Assembly (NCBI RefSeq): GCF_002973525.1
Contig: NZ_PVEN01000004.1
Span: 1-64,000, forward strand
DNA: 64,000 nt
Reading direction: 5' to 3'
From: Paraburkholderia sp. BL21I4N1
GTDB taxonomy: Bacteria; Pseudomonadota; Gammaproteobacteria; Burkholderiales; Burkholderiaceae
In this document: in pieces, positions 33,871-40,190 of the stretch
How positions within the stretch are numbered: position 1 is the stretch's first letter
Layout of the letters: the number at the start of each line of letters is the position of its first letter
Program-made: the position numbers and the translations under genes
Notes under the pieces: generated by a model
Told to the model about the DNA's origin: nothing
What the model saw: the letters and a program-made list of their open reading frames with translations, nothing else
Databases searched by the model: none

Positions 33871-34485
33871 TTACGACAGGTCGTCCATCGCTTCTTCGGG
33901 CGCTTCAACTGCCTCGAAGTCGTCTTCCTTGCCGCGGCTCGCGCCACTGAAGCTGTCACCGTCGCGATAAAACTGGACGCCCATCAAACCGCAACGCATC
34001 CCCCCGTTCGCACCAGCTTGCGCATAGATTTCAATGGTCGCGTTGACGTAGCAACCGGCGTAGATGCGGCCCTCCTTGCCCGGTACCCACTTACCCGCAG
34101 CGTCCAGCAAGCGGGCCGGTTTGCCGGTTTCCGGGTCAGCGATCGAATCCAACAGCAACGCGCGCCCATCGTTTTGCTTGCGGTGCGCCGCGACGTACAT
34201 CATCCCTTCGAAGCCGTCGTAGTCCTTCAGATCGCCTTTCTGGTAGCAGAACTTGTTCGTGTTGCCGCGAATCGATTCCAACGTTGCCACGGCCTTCTTT
34301 TGCCACACAGTTGCAGCTTCGGCCTGAATCGCCGCCTCGATCTTTTTATGGTTTTCGCTGGCAGGGTCGATAAGAAAGGTCGCGCTGTAGCGGAACTTGC
34401 CGTCGCCCGGCTCGTATTCTTTGGCCGTGATCAGGGCGTCGAGGAAGGCCGCGCGGACGTTGGTCAATTTAACTTTGGTGCCCAT
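33871..34485 (-). CDS. DUF2815 phage ssDNA-binding protein
   Basis: 204 residues. KVKLTNVRAAFLDAL, then GDGKFRYSATFLIDP, and later VPGKEGRIYAGCYVNATIEIYAQ and GLMGVQFYRDGDSFSG are the DUF2815 pattern, an OB-fold-like single-stranded DNA-binding protein of phage replication modules. The acidic tail (DDFEAVEAPEEAMDDL) resembles the SSB tail that recruits partners. It sits with the polymerase and the DUF2800 nuclease, as usual for this module. Confidence 0.88.
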   Translation of the reverse strand: MGTKVKLTNVRAAFLDALITAKEYEPGDGKFRYSATFLIDPASENHKKIEAAIQAEAATVWQKKAVATLESIRGNTNKFCYQKGDLKDYDGFEGMMYVAAHRKQNDGRALLLDSIADPETGKPARLLDAAGKWVPGKEGRIYAGCYVNATIEIYAQAGANGGMRCGLMGVQFYRDGDSFSGASRGKEDDFEAVEAPEEAMDDLS

Positions 34486-34490
34486 GATGT

Positions 34491-34679
34491 TTAGTCCTTG
34501 AAGTAATTTGGGTACTGGAGCTTCACGCGAGCGATTGCGGCTTCCATGTGCATCTCGCGTGCAAACTGGTCGTTGATGCTGGCTGCTTCGCTTGCCGCCC
34601 GTGCAAGTGCGGTTCGCGCGTCGGGCGGCAATAACGCGCTGAGCACATGTGGAAACTTGGACGCGGGATTGGTTGTCAT
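34491..34679 (-). CDS. Small hypothetical early protein
   Basis: 62 helical residues (HVLSALLPPDARTALARAAS, then FAREMHMEAAIARVK). Overlaps the upstream gene by ATGA and lies just before the ssDNA-binding gene. No family recognised. Confidence 0.55.
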   Translation of the reverse strand: MTTNPASKFPHVLSALLPPDARTALARAASEAASINDQFAREMHMEAAIARVKLQYPNYFKD

Positions 34680-34876
34680 TTCGCCTGTTCCTTTTCGATT
34701 GCTTTCGCAACACGAGCGAGGAGCTTTTCGTAGTCCGCCTTGTCGATTTCCAGAATTGCGATGTCTTCCGCGTATTCCTCGACATCGGGACAAGTCGCAA
34801 TCCGGTTGTGAACTTCCGCGAGTGCGTCTATGAGCCCGGCTTGTACCAAGCGCAGGTTTTTTCCGGTGAATATCAT
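34676..34876 (-). CDS. Small hypothetical early protein
   Basis: 66 residues, acidic and helical (ALAEVHNRIATCPDVEEYAE, then ADYEKLLARVAKAIEKEQ). ATGA overlaps on both sides. Function unknown. Confidence 0.55.
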   Translation of the reverse strand: MIFTGKNLRLVQAGLIDALAEVHNRIATCPDVEEYAEDIAILEIDKADYEKLLARVAKAIEKEQAK

Positions 34877-35124
34877 TTGTCGATCTCCGCGATCAGGATG
34901 TCGGCGTGTTGAAGCGCCTGGCGCACGATCTCTTCGGGCGTTACGAGACGGCCGTTGCAGAGAATTCCTTGCAAGGCGTGCTTGGCGATGTCTTCGCGGC
35001 GCCCCGTTTCCTCGCGCAGTTGGGCGCGCACCGATTCGTCGTGCTCCCGCAGCGCCTTGATCGCAGCCATCTGACTGATTCCGGCGCCACCCATGATTGC
35101 GCGAATGATGTCGAGGCGGGTCAT
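34873..35124 (-). CDS. Small hypothetical early protein
   Basis: 83 residues (LDIIRAIMGGAGISQMAAIK, then NGRLVTPEEIVRQALQHAD). The GISQMAAIKAL segment could be a helix-turn-helix, but this is weak. ATGA-coupled on both sides within the early operon. Confidence 0.55.
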   Translation of the reverse strand: MTRLDIIRAIMGGAGISQMAAIKALREHDESVRAQLREETGRREDIAKHALQGILCNGRLVTPEEIVRQALQHADILIAEIDK

Positions 35125-36428
35125 AGCAGGTCGTCCCCGTCTTCGGTTACCACTTCGAAGTCATCAGCGGGCGGCGCGATGACCAGCGCCGGGCGTTTGT
35201 CGCTCTCGGGCGCCACCGACGGCGAGCCGTCGCGCTGGGTAATGAGCGCTTCGGCTTTCTTCCAGCGCCGCGGCGATTCGGTCTTGAGCAGCTTCTCGGC
35301 CTGGGTCGGGCTAATGACCTTGAAGTTGTACATCTGCTCCTGCTTGAGCCGCATCGACTTAAGCAGTGTTTCGGCTTCTTCCGTGCTGGACCACTGGCGT
35401 GCACCGCGACGACCCTGCACGAGCTTCACGCCCGGTACCGCGTTGCCGTTCAGCAGCTCGTACTCGATGCGCCCGCGCACCGCCTTGGCCCACGAGTCGA
35501 TCAGGTCGAGCGATTCGTAAATGACGCCGAGTCGATCGTTGTCGAGCAGTTCGACGCCGGTCAGATAGCCGTCGAAATCGGGCTGCGCCGCGACATCCGC
35601 AAGCATCTCGAAGTCCGCGCCGAGCGTTTCCTCGACGTGCATCGCCAACGCCGGGCACACGGCTTTCGCCTTGCAGAACTTGCACTGCTTCTCGCCGGGC
35701 GCGAAGTCGGTCACCGACAGCGGCACGAAGTCGACCGACTCGACGTACAGCATTCCCTGCTCGGCTGCGGGCTTTGCGACCGTGGCGATCCATTCCTGCA
35801 GTGCGGCCGGCGTGATCTCCCATTCGCTGGGCTTCTCGCTGACGCGTGGCTGGTGGATCACGATACGCACGCTGGTGAAGTCATAGAAGTCGGCGTGTTC
35901 GTTGCGCGCGCCTTCGGCGTAGATCATTCCCTGATAGTTCTCGACCGCCGAGACTTCAACACCACGGCCGTACTTCAGGTCGATTACGCAGATCTCGGCG
36001 CGGCCGTCTTCCCATACGGCGATCAGCACGCAGTCGCTGGTGCCCTTCGCGCCCTTCTCGCCCGTGATGTGCTCGATCGACAGGCGCTGTTCGATGAACA
36101 CCTCGACGCGAGCGCCGGTGAGCTTGTACGCTTCGATGCGCTCGCGCACACCGTCGACATACATCTGCACGTAGTCGGCGCGTTCCTCGTCGACTTCGAA
36201 CTCGCGTTCACCGACCTTGATGACGCGGCCCATGTACGCGACAGCGTCGGTACCGGCGTCGAGACACCACTTCGCGAGTTCGTGACTCGCGGTACCGTCG
36301 TCGGCGTACTCGCTGCTCTCGTCGGGCTGACCGAGTTGCGCGGCCGTGGATGCCTTGCAAGCTATCCACGTGTATGCAGAGGAAGGTGAGAACAGCGCGT
36401 GGGCGCGTTCTTCGGTGGGTGCGTTCAT
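35121..36428 (-). CDS. DUF2800 RecB-like nuclease
   Basis: 435 residues. LFSPSSAYTWIACKAS and ASHELAKWCL open the DUF2800 family, a PD-(D/E)xK nuclease related to the RecB/AddB C-terminal domain. GTSDCVLIAVWEDGRAEICVIDLKYGRG carries the Asp and D-x-K of the active site. QCKFCKAKAVCPAL is the Cys cluster that binds an iron-sulphur cluster in relatives. Together with DUF2815 and polymerase A it forms a conserved phage recombination/replication module. Adjacent genes overlap by ATGA at both ends. Confidence 0.88.
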   Translation of the reverse strand: MNAPTEERAHALFSPSSAYTWIACKASTAAQLGQPDESSEYADDGTASHELAKWCLDAGTDAVAYMGRVIKVGEREFEVDEERADYVQMYVDGVRERIEAYKLTGARVEVFIEQRLSIEHITGEKGAKGTSDCVLIAVWEDGRAEICVIDLKYGRGVEVSAVENYQGMIYAEGARNEHADFYDFTSVRIVIHQPRVSEKPSEWEITPAALQEWIATVAKPAAEQGMLYVESVDFVPLSVTDFAPGEKQCKFCKAKAVCPALAMHVEETLGADFEMLADVAAQPDFDGYLTGVELLDNDRLGVIYESLDLIDSWAKAVRGRIEYELLNGNAVPGVKLVQGRRGARQWSSTEEAETLLKSMRLKQEQMYNFKVISPTQAEKLLKTESPRRWKKAEALITQRDGSPSVAPESDKRPALVIAPPADDFEVVTEDGDDLL

Positions 36429-37381
36429 GACGACACCTGTTCCCCGGCGCGTGCAGCGGCCAGGAGCGCCAGCAACTGCGGATAGAAACGCAGCGCCGAC
36501 TTACCATCCATATCGGCGATTTCTTTTTGCGTGAACGTCGGCCACTTGCTAACAGGATGGCACTGGCATCCGGCGCGCAAATGGTCGTCCGTGATGGTGA
36601 TCGTGTACGCCAACCCCATAATCAGAATCGGGGTTTTGGTGCATTTTTCGGAGACCTGCGCGTCGCCGTAGACCCACGCGTCGCCGGAGACCTGCGCGTT
36701 GCCGGAGACCCGCGCGTCGCCGTAGACCTGCGCGTCGCCGTAGACCCGCGCGTCGCCGTAGACCTGCGCGTCGCCGTAGACCCACGCGTCGCCGGAGACC
36801 TGCGCGTTGCCGGAGACCCGCGCGTTGCCGTAGACCTGCGCGTTGCCGGAGACCCGCGCGTCGCCGTAGACCCGCGCGTCGCCGTAGACCCGCGCGTCGC
36901 CGTAGACCTGCGCGTCGCCGTAGACCCGCGCGTCGCCGGAGACCCACGCGTTGCCGTAGACCCACGCGTTGCCGTAGACCCACGCGTTGCCGGAGACCTG
37001 CGCGTCGCCGTAGACCCGCGCGTCGCCGGAGACCCACGCGTTGCCGGAGACCCGCGCGTCGCCGTAGACCTGCGCGTTGCCGGAGACCCGCGCGTTGCCG
37101 GAGACCCGCGCGTCGCCGTAGACCTGCGCGTCGCCGTAGACCCGCGCGTCGCCGGAGACCTGCGCGTCGCCGTAGACCTGCGCGTTGCCGTAGACCCACG
37201 CGTTGCCGGAGACCTGCGCGAGGTTGTTCGACTCAGCAACGTAGCCGCCGAGTTCGCCCGGTTGGACTGCCGGCGCCCACAACAAAGCCGGAATTGCGAC
37301 GAGTGCGCGGATGCGGCGCGCAACCAGGCCTGGGGCGATTACTTTTTCGTCGCCCTCAACAAATTCATATTTTTGGGTCAT
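36425..37381 (-). CDS. Hexapeptide-repeat (left-handed beta-helix) phage protein
   Basis: 318 residues. The N-terminal ~55 residues (RIRALVAIPALLWAPAV, then GELGGYVAESNNLAQ) match the head of a widespread phage family that leads into hexapeptide repeats. Residues ~54-240 are 31 units of A-[RQW]-V-[YS]-G-[DN] plus a partial one, predicted to coil into a left-handed beta-helix. The tail (TITITDDHLRAGCQCHPVSKWPTFT...EIADM) is the family's conserved cap. Function unknown in all members I know; a structural rod or interaction surface is plausible. Family members vary in repeat number. Confidence 0.8.
   Translation of the reverse strand: MTQKYEFVEGDEKVIAPGLVARRIRALVAIPALLWAPAVQPGELGGYVAESNNLAQVSGNAWVYGNAQVYGDAQVSGDARVYGDAQVYGDARVSGNARVSGNAQVYGDARVSGNAWVSGDARVYGDAQVSGNAWVYGNAWVYGNAWVSGDARVYGDAQVYGDARVYGDARVYGDARVSGNAQVYGNARVSGNAQVSGDAWVYGDAQVYGDARVYGDAQVYGDARVSGNAQVSGDAWVYGDAQVSEKCTKTPILIMGLAYTITITDDHLRAGCQCHPVSKWPTFTQKEIADMDGKSALRFYPQLLALLAAARAGEQVSS
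36649..37221 (-). repeat. 31-unit array of 18-bp repeats in the coding sequence
   Basis: Minus-strand unit GCG-(CGG/CAG/TGG)-GTC-(TAC/TCC)-GGC-(GAC/AAC). The Ala, Val and Gly codons never change. All differences between units are single-base changes that alter the amino acid at three codons. Stop codons are absent in several other frames of the array, so large phantom open frames appear there. Confidence 0.9.
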
Positions 37382-37387
37382 GGCGTC

Positions 37388-38011
37388 TTACTCCGAAACC
37401 ATCGAAGCGGTTGCGTCGACGCGGCCCGACAGCACGTCGAGGCACAGCGCGAATGCGTCGGGGTACTGCGCTTCGTCGAGGCCCTTCTTCGTGTCCTTGG
37501 GGGTGATCGCCTGTGCGCCGAAACGCTGCAGGATGCCTTCAGCCTGGTCGCGACCGATCATGCCGTTAATGCCGAGCACGGCCTTACGCAGGTTGTCGAG
37601 TGTCGGCTTGCCGTCTTTCAGCTCACCGTACAGCGTGGCCGTCTTCTCGTGCCACGGCTGCAGCTCGCCGGTCGGCTCGTTCGAAGATGACTCGCCAGTC
37701 GGTGCAGACGGTTCGCCAGACGCAGAGCGCGCAGCTTCCGCAGCTTCTTGCGCAGCGTGCTTTTTTGCTGCCGCCAGTGCCGACGCGGTGCGAGATTGTT
37801 CCTGCGCTGCTGCGTCGCTCGATTCGTGCTCGCCGCCCTTCGGGTTGGCTTTGCGATTCGCTTCGTCCGCTGCCTTCTGCGCTTTCACGACGGCCTGCAC
37901 TGCGGGCGTCGTCATCGCCTGGGCGTTTTGCAATACGCCGCCCGCGAGCAGCGCGGCGGTCAGTTCTTTCAGCGCGGCCGTGTTGGCGGCCAGTTGTTCT
38001 TCGAGGCTCAT
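37388..38011 (-). CDS. Early protein with Ala/Ser/Glu-rich linker
   Basis: 207 residues from the ATG at 38011 (GGGAG upstream). Helical N-terminus (LEEQLAANTAALKELTAALL), a low-complexity middle (~75-125), and a C-terminal domain (WHEKTATLYGELKDGKPTLD, then IGRDQAEGILQRFGAQAI) that resembles a small conserved early phage domain. First gene behind PL, so made first after induction. Function unknown. Confidence 0.6.
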   Translation of the reverse strand: MSLEEQLAANTAALKELTAALLAGGVLQNAQAMTTPAVQAVVKAQKAADEANRKANPKGGEHESSDAAAQEQSRTASALAAAKKHAAQEAAEAARSASGEPSAPTGESSSNEPTGELQPWHEKTATLYGELKDGKPTLDNLRKAVLGINGMIGRDQAEGILQRFGAQAITPKDTKKGLDEAQYPDAFALCLDVLSGRVDATASMVSE

Positions 38012-38046
38012 TTCGCAGATCTCCCGACGGGTGGTGTGGAAGGCGT

Positions 38047-38110
38047 TGTACGGTAACGCCGTACACGTAATGTAGGGAGACGCAGAACACTTGTCAAGCA
38101 ATACCGTACA
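38047..38110 (-). promoter_or_regulatory. PL: early leftward promoter with two operators
   Basis: On the minus strand TTGACA (38092-38097), a 17-bp spacer and TACATT (38069-38074). Operator 38092-38110 (TGTCAAGCAATACCGTACA) covers the -35 and operator 38047-38065 (TGTACGGTAACGCCGTACA, perfect half-sites) lies over the start point. Transcription runs into the gene at 37388-38011 and the whole early operon. Confidence 0.8.
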
Positions 38111-38118
38111 CAACAGGC

Positions 38119-38144
38119 GAAAAAATACCCGCAGTCAGCGGGTA
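38119..38144 (-). terminator. Terminator of the repressor operon
   Basis: On the minus strand TACCCGC / GCGGGTA with a 5-nt loop and six T residues, between the small gene at 38168 and PL. It insulates PL from repressor transcription. Confidence 0.75.
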
Positions 38145-38167
38145 GCGGTTAGAAGCGGGGAGTTAGG

Positions 38168-38287
38168 TCAGTGCCCGCGGCGCATCCCGCGCAGGCCGAC
38201 GGCAACAGCAGACACGGCAAAGAGCGCCGCAAAGCCCAGCGCGGCGAAGAACACATGTGTGCCAATCTCGATAACAGCGTGCATCAT
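38168..38287 (-). CDS. Small membrane protein coupled to the repressor
   Basis: 39 residues: one hydrophobic helix (HVFFAALGFAALFAVSAVAV) and a basic end (GLRGMRRGH). ATGA overlap with the repressor stop, so it is made in lysogeny. Expression with CI suggests a lysogenic-conversion role such as superinfection exclusion; this is inference. Confidence 0.6.
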   Translation of the reverse strand: MMHAVIEIGTHVFFAALGFAALFAVSAVAVGLRGMRRGH

Positions 38288-38967
38288 AACGGCCTCCATT
38301 GTCCGGTCACCACGCCGATGATCTCGACGTCGCGGTCCACCTTTATATAGCGTTCCGGCCATGACGTGTTCAGCGTCTGCAGCATAAGCACGCCGTCGTT
38401 CTCGATCAGCAGTTGCCGGAAGGTAGCCGACGCTTCGTTTTTGCGTTTCGCGATCACGAGTCCTTTATGTCGCGGTTCAACACCAGTGCTTACCGAGATC
38501 CGGTCGCCGTCGCGAAACGACAGATCACCACCCGGATTGAACATGCTTTCGCCCACCACTGGCAATACGAAATCGCCTTGAAACGGACAAACGACCCACT
38601 CTTCGATGGCTTCATCTCTCAGATTATTCACTATTTCGCCCCATTGGCCGGCCTGCACCCAGGAGATGACCGGCAACCTCCCGGCCGGCGCATCGGTCGC
38701 GGCCACGTGGTGAGGATTCAGAGTAGACGAAATATGCGTTTTCGATTGGGTGATTACAGGCTGTTTACCACCGCTATCTGAGAGAAGCTCTTCGACAGAG
38801 GTCGACAGGACTTCTGCAAGGCGCACGAGCTTGTCATTGGCGGGCGCCGAGCGATCTGACTCCCACTCGGATACCGAAGACCGGGAAATCCCGAACACGT
38901 CGCCCAGCTGCTGAAGGGTCAGCCCTTTGGCCTTGCGCTTTGCGCGGATGCGCGAGCCGAGTGACAT
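38284..38967 (-). CDS. CI-like repressor (HTH plus S24 peptidase-type domain)
   Basis: 227 residues from the ATG at 38967 (GGAG 8 bp upstream); an upstream ATG at 38985 has no ribosome binding site. HTH_3 at residues ~5-60 (LTLQQLGDVFGISRSSVSEWE). The LexA/CI-like C-terminal domain has an Ala-Gly cleavage site (WVQAGQW, 106-107) and Ser141 in VVGESMFNP. The lysine expected in the AT-F-K-x-L strand is Arg184 (ASATFRQLL), so RecA-stimulated self-cleavage may be lost. It represses PL, PR and probably the internal promoter at 29310. Confidence 0.9.
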   Translation of the reverse strand: MSLGSRIRAKRKAKGLTLQQLGDVFGISRSSVSEWESDRSAPANDKLVRLAEVLSTSVEELLSDSGGKQPVITQSKTHISSTLNPHHVAATDAPAGRLPVISWVQAGQWGEIVNNLRDEAIEEWVVCPFQGDFVLPVVGESMFNPGGDLSFRDGDRISVSTGVEPRHKGLVIAKRKNEASATFRQLLIENDGVLMLQTLNTSWPERYIKVDRDVEIIGVVTGQWRPL

Positions 38968-38989
38968 GAAAAATGCTCCATACATTTAG

Positions 38990-39036
38990 TTGACTGTACG
39001 GCGTTGCCTCACTATGATGTTCGGAAACGCCTAACA
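38990..39036 (+). promoter_or_regulatory. PR: rightward promoter with two operators
   Basis: TTGACT (38990-38995), 17-bp spacer, TATGAT (39013-39018). Operators at 38995-39013 (TGTACGGCGTTGCCTCACT) and 39018-39036 (TGTTCGGAAACGCCTAACA) cover spacer and start. The repressor promoter on the other strand must lie in the same ~85 bp. This is the lysis/lysogeny switch. Confidence 0.8.
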
Positions 39037-39053
39037 TCATACAAGGACCGCAC

Positions 39054-39290
39054 GTGACAGTTATCAAGGCAGCAATCGAGCGAGCTGGCGGCGCGGCTTC
39101 TGTGGCGCGCGCGCTGAACATCTCGCGCATCTCGGTTTATGAATGGATCGCCGACAACAAATTGCCCGAACGGGGCAGTCGGGCGCTCGCACTGGCCGAA
39201 CTGACCGATTGGGAATACACGCCGCACATGCTGGCGCCGACCCTCTATCCGAACCCGACTGACGGCCTTCCGTCCCTTATGTCAGGTTAA
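39054..39290 (+). CDS. Cro-like repressor
   Basis: 78 residues, GTG start with AAGGA upstream. VIKAAIERAGGAASVARALNISRISVYEWIADNKLPERGSRAL is a YdaS/Cro-type helix-turn-helix in which helix 3 (ISRISVYEWI) reads the DNA. First gene after PR and divergent from CI, the standard place for Cro, which turns down CI and early transcription. Confidence 0.85.
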   Translation: MTVIKAAIERAGGAASVARALNISRISVYEWIADNKLPERGSRALALAELTDWEYTPHMLAPTLYPNPTDGLPSLMSG

Positions 39291-39363
39291 GCCTAACACG
39301 CACCGAACAGTAGCCGAAAAAGAACCGCATAGGTGAATACCCCTACGCGGCGTATGGGTATTC
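39280..39363. promoter_or_regulatory. Seventh operator at the cro stop, and a hairpin before the methylase gene
   Basis: TGTCAGGTTAAGCCTAACA at 39280-39298 has the same 19-bp architecture as the other operators and overlaps the cro stop codon. It could be a road-block or a looping site. A further hairpin with an 8-bp perfect outer stem (GAATACCC / GGGTATTC, 39335-39363) lies in the untranslated stretch before the methyltransferase gene. Confidence 0.6.
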
Positions 39364-39394
39364 GTCTGAAGAAAATGTCTAATTAGGGGCTCGC

Positions 39395-40168
39395 GTGGCT
39401 GCGTATTACAACGAAAACAAACCCTACGCTGCGCAGTGGCTGCGCAATCTGATCGCAGCGGGGCTGATCGCGCCGGGCGATGTCGACGAACGGAGCATCG
39501 AGGATGTACGACCCGACGACCTCAAGCAGTACACACAGTGCCACTTCTTCGCCGGAATCGGTGTCTGGTCCTACTCTCTGCGGCTTGCCGGATGGCCCGA
39601 CGACCGCGCCGTCTGGACTGGCTCTTGCCCCTGTCAACCCTTCAGCATTGCTGCGGTCGCATGGGAGCGAAAAGGCTTCGATGACCACCGGCACCTGTGG
39701 CCCGTCTGGTTCGATCTTATCCGCAAGTGCGTGCCTGTCGGAGTGTTTGGGGAACAGGTTGGAAGCAAAGATGGAATCGCTTGGCTCGACACTGTATTCG
39801 ATAACCTGGAAAGCGAAGACTACGCCTGCGCGGCGCGGGTTATCAGTGCAGCTGGTGCGGGCGCTGACCACATCCGGAAACGCCTTTACTTCTTTGCCGA
39901 CTCCCTGCGCGCGGGACGGCCGCGACATCGGCCGGTCGAACGCATTTCTATCGCAGCGCAAACGGCATTCACCGAGTCTCGCAACGCGGCTGCTCGACTT
40001 AGGTCTGCCATGGCAGGTGATTACTCCGATTTACTGCCTGGCGATGAACCTCTCATTGCAGTGGAACGCCTGCGCGCCCACGGTTACGGAAACGCAATTA
40101 ATGCGGCGTCTGCCTGCGCTTTCATCGAAGCCGCGAGCGAAGCGCTCGACGAGTACGACCTCATTTGA
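39395..40168 (+). CDS. C5-cytosine DNA methyltransferase
   Basis: 257 residues, GTG start. HFFAGIGVWSYSLRLAGW is motif I; GSCPCQPFS is motif IV with the catalytic Cys; motif VI appears as FGEQV (ENV-type). The C-terminal GYGNAINAASACAFIEA is motif X. The target-recognition part is short, as in phage solo methylases. It probably modifies phage DNA against host restriction. A second long frame (39480-40190) overlaps almost all of it. Confidence 0.85.
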   Translation: MAAYYNENKPYAAQWLRNLIAAGLIAPGDVDERSIEDVRPDDLKQYTQCHFFAGIGVWSYSLRLAGWPDDRAVWTGSCPCQPFSIAAVAWERKGFDDHRHLWPVWFDLIRKCVPVGVFGEQVGSKDGIAWLDTVFDNLESEDYACAARVISAAGAGADHIRKRLYFFADSLRAGRPRHRPVERISIAAQTAFTESRNAAARLRSAMAGDYSDLLPGDEPLIAVERLRAHGYGNAINAASACAFIEAASEALDEYDLI

Positions 40169-40190
40169 CGACGGCAGCGATCTCCTATGA
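39480..40190 (+). other. Long overprinted frame inside the methyltransferase gene
   Basis: 236 codons open in a different frame, containing CAPTVTETQLMRRLPALSSK and LPTPCARDG. I recall the same kind of alternate-frame product next to phage cytosine methylases in other genomes. Its stop overlaps the start of the primase gene as ATGA, like true genes of this operon. It could be a real overlapping gene or only a conserved shadow imposed by the methylase; the sequence alone cannot decide. Confidence 0.35.

Noticed and set aside
36649..37221. CRISPR array
   Set aside because: Units are contiguous 18-bp coding repeats without unique spacers and lie within an open frame.
36649..37221. Variable repeat of a diversity-generating retroelement
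   Set aside because: Changes are not concentrated at adenines, there is no template repeat or reverse transcriptase in the window, and the variation is between tandem units.
36527..37690. 387-codon plus-strand frame and two further minus-strand frames of over 200 codons through the repeat array
   Set aside because: The 18-bp periodic DNA lacks stops in several frames. Their products are simple repeats (RVAGDP-, RAGLRR-, TATRRS-type), and only the minus frame with conserved head and tail fits a known family.
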